A stretch of DNA of 64,000 bases from assembly GCA_963924555.1 (NCBI GenBank), contig OZ004583.1:4001501-4065500 (forward strand). The letters are read 5' to 3'. Source of the DNA: Crambe crambe (Eukaryota > Porifera > Demospongiae > Poecilosclerida > Crambeidae). This document shows, one piece after another, positions 1-11,608 of this stretch; position 1 is the first letter of the stretch, and each line of letters begins with the position of its first letter. The position numbers were made by a program, and so were the translations under genes. A model generated the notes under the pieces. The model saw nothing but the letters and a program-made list of their open reading frames with translations. It did no database searches and had not been told where the DNA came from.

Positions 1-1
1 C

Positions 2-411
2 AAAAAATGACTCCCTGTAAAGCTATAGTTACGGAGAAACACACCGCTATGGTTGCCTACCTCGATCGATTTCTAGTCAGCAAATTTTTCCAACCTCAGT
101 TGCTTGATAGCTCCATTCTGTGCTTATTTCAGTCTAACAGACTGATATCTAGGGACATATTGAGAGTTTTAAGATATGGTAACTTTTACCTGGTTTTACT
201 GCAACTGATCAGCTTTGAGCAGCTGTAACTCTTGTTCACTACTTCTCTGGTTCAAAATTATTCAGTATGGCCCTGCCCACTAGCTTCAATAAATAGAATA
301 ACCAGTTGGCACAAGGCCAAGGTTGGAAAAATTTTTCCGACTAGAAATTGATCGGGGTAATGTAGCCTTAGTGGTGTTTCTCCATAACCATAGCTTTCAG
401 GGAGTCATTTT
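2..411. repeat. Foldback element with about 95 bp inverted repeats
   Basis: AAAAAATGACTCCCTGTAAA at the start pairs with CAGGGAGTCATTTTTT ending at 411. The arms continue through GGAGAAACACACCGCTATGG / CTCCATAACC and TTTTTCCAACCT / AAGGTTGGAAAAA. No gene within. The left flank is cut by the window edge, so no target duplication can be checked. Confidence 0.75.
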
Positions 412-3400
412 TTACACTCAGCTGTAGAGGAACAAACTGCACTTTTCAAAAAAAAAAAAAAAGGCTCATGGCCAGAACAGAGTGCAGGTCATTAACTGAT
501 GAATTATTCATAAGCAAACTCTATATCGTAACCTTAATCAATAAAATTATCAAATGTTGGGTCAGACTTCCTTCAATTTCATCTTCATCTCTGCCTCTTC
601 TTGTTCTCTGCCTGAACTATGATGCTGAAGCCTTTTTCCCAGTTGATCATCCCTGAGGAATTAATGTACTCATATGGAAGCATATGGAATAACTACTTGT
701 TATGGTTACACTAGGAAAAAAGCTGTTGAATACATGTATTCGAAATTCACTACCTTTTAGATATGAGGGTATATAGTAAATTGGATGTCTTAGCAGCAAA
801 AATTATTATTTTTTGCACAGGTAAAGTAAAGTTACTAAGACTTATCTCAGAACTTTGAAAGGTCGATTCCTCCACATTGAAACTTTAGGTTTCTTCCGTG
901 CACCACAATATGGAGTGCTCTATGGTATATAGCTACTTGACGAGTTTTTTGTGGGAAAGTATAAACAGCTAACAGATGAAGTAAATGAAGCTTAGATAAC
1001 ATGTAGTAGCAATGAGCTGACATGCTACTTGCCACTTTTCTATTAGGGTTCATCTGTAGTTCAACCTATAGCTAGCTGAAAGGTTTCATGAGCTGCAAAA
1101 TTCCTAGGGTTGGGCGATATGGGAAACTTAAAAAGTAGGTTATGTACATGAATCTACTTCTTTCATTATGCTGTTTAGGTTGAAACTATCAAGTTCCTTT
1201 CTATTTATTATATTTGGAATTGTCATATCTCTTACTGCTCTTTTTTTTTTTTTGTGGGGAGGGTGCATATATATAAATTCACTTATGAAAGCTTAATATC
1301 TATAAATAAAAGGGCCATGTAGAGTTAGTCTGTACTTTAACAACAAAAATCAAAATTATGCTGCCTTCAATAATAATCCCTACATCACTACCTCCCACCA
1401 AGCTGCTTTAATTGTTCATGTCAGTATAAAAGTGTTAGGCAGTGATGTAGGGATTATTATTGAAGGCAGCATAATTTTGATTTTTGTTTTAAGTACAGAC
1501 TAACCCTACATGGCTTTTTAATTTACATGAAAATTTTTCCTTTCACTTGTTTATTTATTTTTTGTATGATTTTTGAATATTGTTTTCAAATAAAAGCTGT
1601 CTGGCATACACATACGTGCACGTGACAGTGACAGGTACGCGCTTGACAAATGATGTCATTTTAAATGGCTAACATGTCTTTTTTAATGAAAAGTTGTTCA
1701 ATATGAGTGATTATTTTGAAGGGAAACTGTGGATATAATGATGCATTGTGTGGTTATAACTGCACAAGTTGATATGAATTTCATTGTCGTATGTGAAAGG
1801 ATCATGGAGTTACAGCCATAAAAGAAGATGAATCTGAACAAATCATAAAAATTTTAGATTTAGGCGGCAGCTGGTGCCGATCGTTGACGCTGTTCTGGAG
1901 GAGTTTGAGCGGTCATATCATCTTTTGCATTGTTTTCCAGATGTAAGAAGTTTAGTTGAGCCTGTAGCAAGAACAGAAGAGATACAGAGAGTCTAGTTTG
2001 TATTGTTCTAATGAGAGAAGCCACACCTATTCCGTACTAACCCTACATAGAGAGTGCTACCGCACTCTCTGATAGAGAGCCCACACACTAATCATGTCTG
2101 TGAGTGCCATATAGAGAGCATTACACATCAGTTAGATTTTGAAAGTAGTGATATACAGTAGGACCTTTGGATTGATTGCTGTAAAATTCTTCACCCCCAA
2201 GATCAGTTAGGCTCATCTTTGTGAAGCCTGCTGATTGAGCAGTGTATTTTATTTGATAGTGAATTTTTTTTTCCAGGGCAACCATAATACTAAACATAAT
2301 GTTAGACACTGATCTAGTATTTAGAAACCCAAGGCCCCTGGGCTGTAGCAGCCTGATCGCAGCGAGGGCGCTACTAAGGGCCCAAGGGTTTCTAAATACT
2401 GTAAATCCCGCTAGTTGAGGTGTCTAAACTAATAGAAACTGTTGCTGGCACTGCAAGTAATTCATAAACAAATCTCCACTAGCATATGGAGCCCATGGAT
2501 GAAGCTGACTTTCCCCCATTCTTGTTCTTTTGTGACGAGATAAGAAAGGCTAAGCTAGCACTGAAAAATGAAAGTACAAGATGAACGTACGAGACCTCCC
2601 CTCCAACTAACGAGCTACCAAACCGTTTTGCTTCTGCTGTTTTTTTTTTGTTTTTTTTTTCAGAGAAAGAATTCTAAGATGCTGAAGTGAAATGTATTCA
2701 AGGTTTGGTATTGGTACCCAAAAGAAGCAGACTGAAATAATTACACAAACTGGAGAAGAATTACTGTGGGAAAGAGGCCTTCTAAGAGACTGGTATTGCT
2801 TGACACCATTATTTTGTATAATGGACTCTATTTTGTACGGCAAAAGAAACCGATCAAATCCCTGCTAAATTGAATTGATGGAGAATAGTGGCGATGATAC
2901 ACCACATCATGGCTTTTATTTCCAGCCAACAAGCAAGCCAACACCATCCTGCTCGTATACAAATAAGCCATAGGGATGTCATAAAGCAGTGCAATGAAGC
3001 TTGAATTGGGGAGCTAAAGACCAACCATTCTTCTTGACTATGGTGTCGATGGACAACTAGTCATGGAGGAGAGGACAGGACACAGAAGTATCATTTTCTT
3101 CCCAATTACCTGCTTGGATCATCCTCATTTGTAATGCATCATCAAGAAAATTTTATAGCAGTCAAGGAGAACCTCAAACTGGGGTTTAGCTTTACTGGGT
3201 GTTTTTCTATAAACATTAGTATCAATAACTGCACCGATTAGCTAGCTAACTACCTACAGCTATTATTTTCTATCTCTACCCTCAAAACTTTGGGGTTATC
3301 AATAATAGCATAAGAAGTGGATTCTATCATGCCCATGAGGATTGATACAGAGGGACTCTAAGTGATAGAATTCTTGCACTCTCCATTATAATAGTCTAAT

Positions 3401-3623
3401 GTAGAAGAAATCTTTTGCTGCACAACCAATTAGTATAAACACTCATAGAAGAAACAGTATGTACACAAAAAACTTAAGTACATGAATAACAAATTCTCAT
3501 AAAATGATACTTTCAACAATGTATAATTGCTCTGCTCTGATAAACCAAATTAAGTGTGAAGGTACCCTAGCCTATATTATGTCTATAATGTGTCAATAAG
3601 CAGTTAACATTATTTTAATATAG
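412..3623. other. AK9 intron sequence upstream of first visible exon
   Basis: I found no exon here. It holds copy A (1281-2074), a palindrome at 2316-2400 (AGTATTTAGAAACCC with its reverse complement at the end) and AT-rich sequence. An undetected short AK9 exon cannot be excluded. Confidence 0.5.
1281..2074 (+). mobile_element. Copy A of the long-hairpin / GCTAGC-hairpin family
   Basis: Hairpin arms are 1310-1400 and 1440-1525: CAAAATTATGCTGCCTTCAA and its reverse complement, with GTAGGGATTATTATTGAAGG. Unique body 1620-2040; terminus CTAACCCTACAT followed by AGAGAGTGCTACCGCACTCTCT and GATA. No coding potential seen. It lies in the AK9 intron upstream of 3624. Confidence 0.75.
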
Positions 3624-6600
3624 ATATCAGATCAAGAATTGGAACAGCGTCGCATAATGCAGAAAGTGGATCCTGTCAAAAATAATAAGTATCTTTGTTC
3701 AGTGGATTATAAAGCCCCCCCAACAAATGAAAAAGAAATTGATGGTGGCGATACTGAAGATGATTACAGTGATGAAAATGAGGAAAGTGAGAATGAAAAA
3801 AGTGAAATTGATATGTTTGAAGCAGATGTGGTGAGTTCAGTTACTTATAACTTCTTAACCATTTTATATAATATTGAGAAGTGGTTAGAAGCCACACATA
3901 CCATGATAGCCAAAATACAAATAACATGGGTTGAAATTTGGGCCTTCAGTCTGGGAATACGATAGGTGATAGAACCCCAGAATGGGACTTCAGTACAAAG
4001 AATTTTTAAATTTAGTGAGGAGTCCAGAAACATTTGTAGAATGAGCAAACTGTGGCTCGTTGAATATTATGTGACTCATTCATTTACTTTTTTCCTGGGT
4101 GAATCAGAGTAAGCTCATTCTAATTTGGTATAAAAGTCAGAATGTATTATGTGCGTATGGAGCCATTTTTCATCTGTTCCTTTCGAGCTCACAAATGTGC
4201 ACTGAGGTCTATTCATTCTTATGGTGCATCAAGAAGGCCCTTATGCAAGTATTCATGTGCAATAGATAAAAATACTGTATGGGAACAGAAATTAAATTTG
4301 GCACATCATTCAAATTTAATATAGTGCATATTCATTAAACTTGGGCTGCTGGCTACTAATGCTTCATAATTTATTTTTCAGCTATAACTAGCTTATTTTT
4401 CAACAGGTTAATGGTTGGTTTGTATGTGTATGAGCACAAAACATTTCTTCTAAATAAAAATTGAAGTAGGGATAGCCATAAAATTTAGCTTCATTAGCTA
4501 TTACTATTCCTATCACTCCTACCCCTCCTAATTTCAATAGCTAACCACACCTATATCCTACTTCTATCACCCTAAGTGAGTCAAGTAACCCCTCATACCC
4601 ACAGCAATATTACAAAACTTCTATTCTTACTTCACTCCTAGGCCTAGGAGGCCTAGGAGTGAAGTAAGAATAGAAGTTTTGTTATATTGCTGTGGGTATG
4701 AGGGGTTGCTGTGGGTATGAGGGGTTACTTGACTCACTTAGGGTGATAGAAGTAGGATATAGGTGTGGTTAGCTATTGAAATTAGGAGGGGTAGGAGTGA
4801 TAGGAAATAGTAATAGCTAATACAGCTAAATTTTATGGTTATCCCTACTTCACTTTTTATTTAGAAGAAATTTTTTGCGCTCACTTGTTTCCATAGATGT
4901 AGAAATTCACAACAACCTTTTTAATCTATCTTTAATCTTCTTTTGTAGGTACGTAGCACTAGTGATCAAGAATTAGCTATTTATAACAAAGTTTGTGTAT
5001 TATTCAATATCAAACTTTACAGCAACAGTAATGTAGTTAAATAACGTGCATGGAAGAGGCTCCAACCATACTGATTCCTCAATATTTTTATTGGAATTTC
5101 AAGAAATTTAGGTAAACTTAATAGCATTAGCTATTAACAAAATAGTCACGGTATTAAGATGGGCTGAAATCAGGTTGGAGGCACACACACTGGCATGATG
5201 AAGTGAGCAGACTACATACAGCAATGAGCATCTATACTGAGGAGTGGCTGGAACAGATTGGAGGCACTGGCATGGTGAAGAGTCATGACTGAAACACCAT
5301 CTGACTAGAACAAATAGCTAACTAAAGAGCTCTAGCTCTAGCAGGCTCGACTTCTATGTGGCCACACCCCTTCCAAAAAATGGCATACCTAGTGTTCTGA
5401 GTGCTGCCGATATCACTGAATTGTGCAATTGAAACTAATAGCAAAAGATCAGCCTCTAGGTGCCACTCTAACGGATGGCCTGAACAGAATTTTGATAACT
5501 ATAGCCAGTAAGTCAGGGTGTCGATCTTATTTATTATTATTATTATGTTAAATAATAAAACAAAAGTCAATTTTTAAAATTTTTTTTTTTTGAAATGAAT
5601 TTTAGATTATTGAACATTGTCCTGTCTTCTGTGTAGATGTAGGGATAGGGTCAGGACTTGTGAGAATCTGTAGAGTAAAGGTAGAAAGAGTTTTTATCCT
5701 ATGACCTTTGACCTGCCATTCCTACTTAGAGAGTGCTAGCGCACTCTCTGATATATGATTTATACGAGTGCTGTATGATCAATACAGTTTACATTATCCA
5801 CTAAAAGAGAGAAAATAATGTATGGACATGTAATTGAGCAATCAAGCAACTCTATTTTGTGGGTGGGATCTAGTTTAAAGCATTATTGTAATGCAGTGCA
5901 TGTTTTTTTTAAATTTGTTTGTTTTTTGTTTGTTTGTTATTGTTTTTTGTATAACTTCTGATGAACATGGATATTCCATTTTTTTTTTGAATACACACTC
6001 AGGAATTCCTGAATGATCAAGACTTATTCAGTGAAGACTCCAATTTCCAGTTGGTAAGGAGACCCCAAGATGTCCCTGGTAGTATTGAGGAAGAAATTCA
6101 ATTCTTTAAGAAATCTGTTTTAAAACCATTGGAGGTAATTCAATTTTTACTTATGTATAATATTATTATGACCCGCTAGGCTTGTGATCAGATGCCACAG
6201 TTTTTACAGTTTTTTTTTTAATTTTCCTGTTTGCTTAAGAGCTTCGCCATTTTTTGCCTCGGCACCGGAGTGCTGAGGCATAGTGCCAAAGGCGACTATC
6301 TATGATGGTACGTATTTATAGCCTGCGCAATGATGCACGGTGATGCGTATCGAGCACGTGCATTATTAGCACCAGCTCTCTACTGTCTAGCTACTAGCTA
6401 GCTAAGCCAACACAAAAAGATGAACAGGCTCAGGCTCGCAGTCACTATACAGTAATGCTACACCATGAAGAGAGTGCTGATGCTTCTTGGCCGTCTTTGC
6501 CAACAAATCAAGCCCATGCAGAGAGCTGACTAAAAGACAGCAATGAACAAAAACAACAGAGATTGCAATGTACACGAACTAGATGATCATTTGACGTACC

Positions 6601-9600
6601 AAGGAGAGAGCCATGTTGAAAGAGAATCCAATGAAAGAATCCAGTACACATATTTCAATCAAGCTATGCATGAGAATCATTCAAAACGGAAATTTGAAAG
6701 CATTGAACAGCAAGAATACTAGCTGTGTAAATACCAACCTTACTACAATGAGCCATGTTACTAAGACAAACAGACAGGATCAGGCTCACAGTCACTACGC
6801 AGTCACTACGCAGTAATGCTACACCATGAAGAGAGTGATGCTTCTTGGCCGTCTTTGCCAACAAATCAAGCCCATGCAGAGAAGACAGCAACGAACAAAA
6901 ACAACAGAGATTGCAATGTACACGAACTAGGTCATCGTTTGAAGTGCCAAAGAGAGAGAGAGCGATGTTGAAGGAGAATCTAATGAAATAATCCAGTACA
7001 CATACTTTAATCAAGCTATGCATGAGAATCATTCAAAACGGCATTTTGAAAGCATTGAACAGCAAGAATACTAGCTGTGTGAATACTAACCTTACTACAA
7101 CAAGTGAGCGCAAAAAATTTCTTCTAAATAAAAAGGTTAAGTAGGGATAGCTTAAAATCTAGCTGGGCTATAATAATGTACTGCAGCCTCGTATGAAAAC
7201 AATCCCTACATTTACATCCACTACCTATAGCTAGCTATGGTAGTTGTAAAAGTAGGGATCGTTTTCATACGAGGCTGCAGTACATTATTATAGCCCAGCA
7301 AGATTTTAAGCTATCCCTACTTAACCTTTTTATTTAGAAGAAATTTTTTGCGCTCACTTGTTTCAATCCTTTTTTCTTATTGCTTGAAGTTGAATGTAAG
7401 TTTGTGTATGTAAAGAATTGAATGGCAGTAGTGACTGTCACTTCAACTGAGAGTATGCATGCAGTGATTATTAATTTGACACGAGTCTACATAAATTTTT
7501 ATTTTGTAGGTACATACACAGTCTCTGGTTGAAGAATTTGTTTAGTTTTGTCTATTATTTAATATGAAACAACAGCAATGTAACTAGATGACATGTGCCT
7601 GGCATGGTGAAGTGAGCTGACTACACTACAGCCAAGTACTGGCTATAATACTACTATAAGATGAGCATCTGTACTGTAATTCAGCAAGGAGTGACTGGAA
7701 CATCATCAGATAAGAATAAAATTAGCTACCTAAACGATTAAACTGAGAAGCTTACGTGGCTCCGCCCATAAGCCCCGCCCCCTACCGACGTGCGCTTCAA
7801 AATGGCGTCGAAAGATCGGCTAGTGTTCCGAGTGCTCGAATAGTGAAATAGAGCCTTAGTCAAAACTAATAGCAAAAGATCAGCCTCTAGGTGCCGCTCT
7901 AACAGATTAGTCTCGCGGGCCCGACCCTTTATCAACCGCGAGGGAAGGAAAGAGTCTGGTCAAATCCAATACAGAGGTTTTAGGGAATCTTGCAAAAATT
8001 GGTCGTCAGGCCTCGGACCACTACGCATGCGCACTGCTTGAATTTTTGAAATTGTGCTCAGATTTGGAAAGGACTTTAGAGAAGTAAGCTTTGAAGAGCT
8101 AGCTAGTGACTGTTCTAGTATAGTTCTAACCTATTAGCATGCCATTCACCTTCTCCGGTGAGATTTTCGAGGCTCAAAAGTTGAGCATGCGCGAGAATGC
8201 ACACTCAGCATTTTGCAAGATTCCCTAAAACCTCTGTACATGATCTTGTTTCAATTGCCCAAAGATTTGGTGGCGGGCATGCGCAAAACGTCACGATACG
8301 TCACGACTCTCAAACAGATTTTTTCGCGCGTGCACTTACAGAGTAGTCCTAGAGTTTAGTCATGTCATAGATATATCTATGGTCATGTTAATGAGCTGCT
8401 TGCTTGTATGCAGAGATCTCATTGGTGATCATAGGAAAAAGAAAAGGCTGCATGGTCCAGGGTGTGCATCAGCCAAAGAACTGCTCCAGGTACTTGCAGG
8501 AGTTGCACTGGAAAAATTTCCGACACTTTCTGACCAGAAAGCTGTTTCCAAGCCTCCTCCCACTCTCTTGAATAGCCGCCTCCAGTCTGTAATCATATTC
8601 CTGCTCAGCCATGTAGCGCTAAGAAATCCAGAGTGCAGATTTTTCCTAAATTCGTGATGTATAATAACGTCATAGTCGTGCCCCTCCTTCCGAAGATTGC
8701 TGACTGTGCACAACAAGATCATGTATTGGATTTGACCAGACTCTTTCCTTCCCTCGCGGTTGGTAAAGGGTCTGGCCCGCGAGACTACTAACAGATGGCT
8801 AAAGCAGAATTTTGTTGACTATAGCCAGTAAGCCGGTACGTCGATCTTATATTTATTATCCTTATTATTATTACTAGGGCAATGTTCAACATTCAGTTGG
8901 CAGCAAGCGAGCAAGCAAGTATTCTTTAGTGCTACAACTCTTTAGAAGATTTTGCTGTTTAGTTTAGACAGTGAGCAAGTGAGCATGATAGTCTCCAGTG
9001 CTTGATATTGCCTCAGAGACAAGAGTCATGTAAGTGGTGGTGCCAACCAGAAAGCTCCATGCATCAAAAGCTGTAAATACTTACCACAAGCACTTAGATA
9101 AGCCAAGCGCCTACAATTCACTTTGATACATTAATTTTGACAGTGAGTGAGCAAGCAAGTTAGTGCTACAACTCTATAGAAGATTTGCTGTTGAGTTTAT
9201 ATGTAACAAAGTACCAGGCTAGAGCCTCTACACAACTACTATTGCAATGTGCAGCATTTGACAGTGAGCAGCTGATAGGTTCTATCTAGTGCTTGCTGTC
9301 AGAGAGTCATGTAAGTTGTGGTTCCAACCATGAAGCTCCATACATAGAAAGCTGTAAATACTTACCACAAGCACTTAGATAACAAGCGCCTACAATCCAC
9401 TTAGATAAGCCTAGCGCCTCTAATATAATATGACAAAAGGCTGTAGAAAATAATCTAGCTTGATTAATTGGAGCATGCACATTATGCACATGCACAGCGC
9501 TACTCGCTACTATTTCAGGACACACATATGCCTGAGGCATTTTGGAGTGTAGACCTGGATATATATATATTTAAAACTTCAATGAGTCATGACCTGAGAG

Positions 9601-11608
9601 TCAGCTTGCTCACTGCAATTATTATTATAAAGAAAAAGAACAAAAGTCAATTTTAGACATCGTTTTTTTCTTATGTTAGCGAATGAATTTTTTGGTTTTG
9701 GAACATTCTCCTCTCTTCTTTGTAGATTTAATAATTCACTGTAGCCTTCTGAGAACCTGTAGAGCAAGGGTAGAAGAGAAAGAAGAGTTTTTAGTCCATA
9801 CAGTCTTATGACCTTTGACCCGCCATCCCTACTTAGAGAGTGCTAGCGCACTCTCTGATAAGCCATGTTGCTCAGTGCACATTATTTAGAAAGTTTAATA
9901 ATAATAATAAGGGTTGCACTGAAGTCGTGCCGAGGCATTCCTAGTCTTTTTAAAAGACTAACTTGTTATAAGTGGAACCGCATACCAAGTATGAAAATGA
10001 TAAATAAATGCTGTTTCAGAACAATGCCAGCAAGGGACAGGATTTCCAACTAGCTAGAGAGAAGCTAGTAAGACCCTAGGGAAGAGCAACAAGTACTGAA
10101 GGTAGCTTAGTTAGCTTATATTTGCGAGCATATAAGCTGGAAAGCCTACAAGCTGGAAAGCCTACTGTGGTTTTTTGATAATTTTCGGATTTTCTGTGCA
10201 AAACGTTTTCATGGCTGACTAGCTAGGTTTAATGATATATTTGAAGCCTTTCTAAGCTTTAGTATCTAACCTTATTAAACTATCTAACTTGAAAAGGTTC
10301 AAATTATGCAAGAGTACACAAGTGTGCTAATTATAATTATGCCCTTGACAAAGGGTATATTTGGTTAAAAATAGCAGCTGGTCAAATTTGTAAATCGACC
10401 AACCAAATAGCTAAGTGGTTGGTCTTGTTGACCAACAAATTTCTTCGGCACCACACCCATGCATTCTGCAATATGAGAGCCACATCTTTACTTGTAATAT
10501 TTGTATTCTTTTATTCTTTTTGAAGATCCATTTGTGGCAGACCTAAACTGCCCAATGAAATTCAGAAATAGTTGGACATAATAACCAATTTATTATTTTT
10601 TTAATCTACTCTACTATTTAGCAGAGATTGCTACTATTTTAGAGAGTGAAATGGTGGGTGAATCTGATTGCATATAAATAGATAATGACGAAATGGGTAA
10701 CTCTCAATAGAAGAAGAATGATGTTTTGAATAAAAATTCATATTGTGTATTGGAGATGTACAGGAGAGAGGAAGGGTTGAAAAGAGCTGTTACCATTATT
10801 AATTTGCAGGATTTCATTATCGACCACAACAGGCAGTTTGTAATTGAATTAGATGCAAATTTACTTCCCAAAGAACTGCTTAAGGTATGTGTGTGAAGTA
10901 TCTTTCAGAGATTTTATTTGGACAGTGGAGATAGTTTCAGGTTTTCACAGGGAAATCAGGAACTTTCAAGTTGTTATGTGGACTATCTTTGAATAGTAGT
11001 CTCACACAAGTACTGGTTTATAATAAGTAGAGGTGCTGCCAGGGGCTAACAGGGCCAGGTCAGGCCTTAAACTATTGTGGGCCCTTGATAAGGAAGGGAG
11101 TAATAATTTATACTTCAGCATATTCTTATTGATCAGCACAATTTTTCCCCTGCTAGTTAATAAGACTGATAGCCTTTTTAATTACACAAGATTATAATGC
11201 AAGGATAAGGCTAGCCACTCTTTTATCTCTCTTTTTGTACAGAGTTTACTTATTCATTTAGACAGTCTTGGTCTATCACGCTGTCCAGTCCCTCAGCCAT
11301 TATTTGATCCAGAAGAAGATGATGATGATACTGATGGTTTAGACAATGAACAGTTTTTACAACAACTTACTGGTATCTAATATGTATGGGTGGCTATGTG
11401 CTACAATATAAACTAATATAAATACTTTCATGATATCTACAAAGTTAGTAGGATGTATACTCGGATTTTACTCTTGTATATATATATCAACAGACACTAA
11501 AACTTTGCTACCTAAGTTTCGTTGGAGGCGTTCCAAATGGGGCAGGTATTGCCCAGTTGAATTAGCCCGTGGAAACCTGACTCTGGGGCAAAAGGAATTT
11601 TCTACTGG
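3624..11608 (+). CDS. AK9: AK9 exons 1-5 of window: end of first kinase module and acidic linker
   Basis: Exon 3624-3830 opens with [20 protein letters not shown], the kind of basic stretch that follows the LID region of an AK module. It then becomes very acidic ([18 protein letters not shown]). Exon 6003-6134 carries [16 protein letters not shown]; exon 10810-10884 carries [20 protein letters not shown]. Exon 11243-11372 ends in another acidic patch ([17 protein letters not shown]). Exon 11494-11608 reads [20 protein letters not shown], the conserved segment that precedes the next AK module. Introns here are long (2.2, 4.7, 0.36, 0.12 kb), and the first two are filled with hairpin-type mobile elements. 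Confidence 0.88.

Larger units (their letters stand above)
7101..9860 (+). mobile_element. Copy C of the long-hairpin / GCTAGC-hairpin family, with nested insertions
   Basis: Hairpin 7101-7360 has arms CAAGTGAGCGCAAAAAATTT and CGCTCACTTG at the outer ends, with CTGCAGCCTCGTATGAAAAC inside. The body is related to copy B (GACCTTTGACCCGCCATCCC near the end). Terminus at 9835-9860. Relative to copy B it carries an 880 bp element at 7908-8787 and a second element at about 8877-9630. Confidence 0.8.

Noticed and set aside
3831..3965. Extension of the first AK9 exon frame to 3965
   Set aside because: A GTGAGT donor at 3831 and phase agreement with exon 6003 show that the frame past 3830 is intron.
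6664..7032. 122-codon minus-strand frame
   Set aside because: Lies within a tandem non-coding repeat; no domain, and the sister unit does not keep the frame.
8379..8722. Overlapping frames on both strands in 8.4-8.7 kb
   Set aside because: Inside the 880 bp non-autonomous element; no recognisable domain on either strand.
1281..9860. Direct repeats at several places as a CRISPR array
   Set aside because: Copies are long, dispersed, hairpin-ended and in a eukaryotic gene; no regular repeat-spacer pattern.
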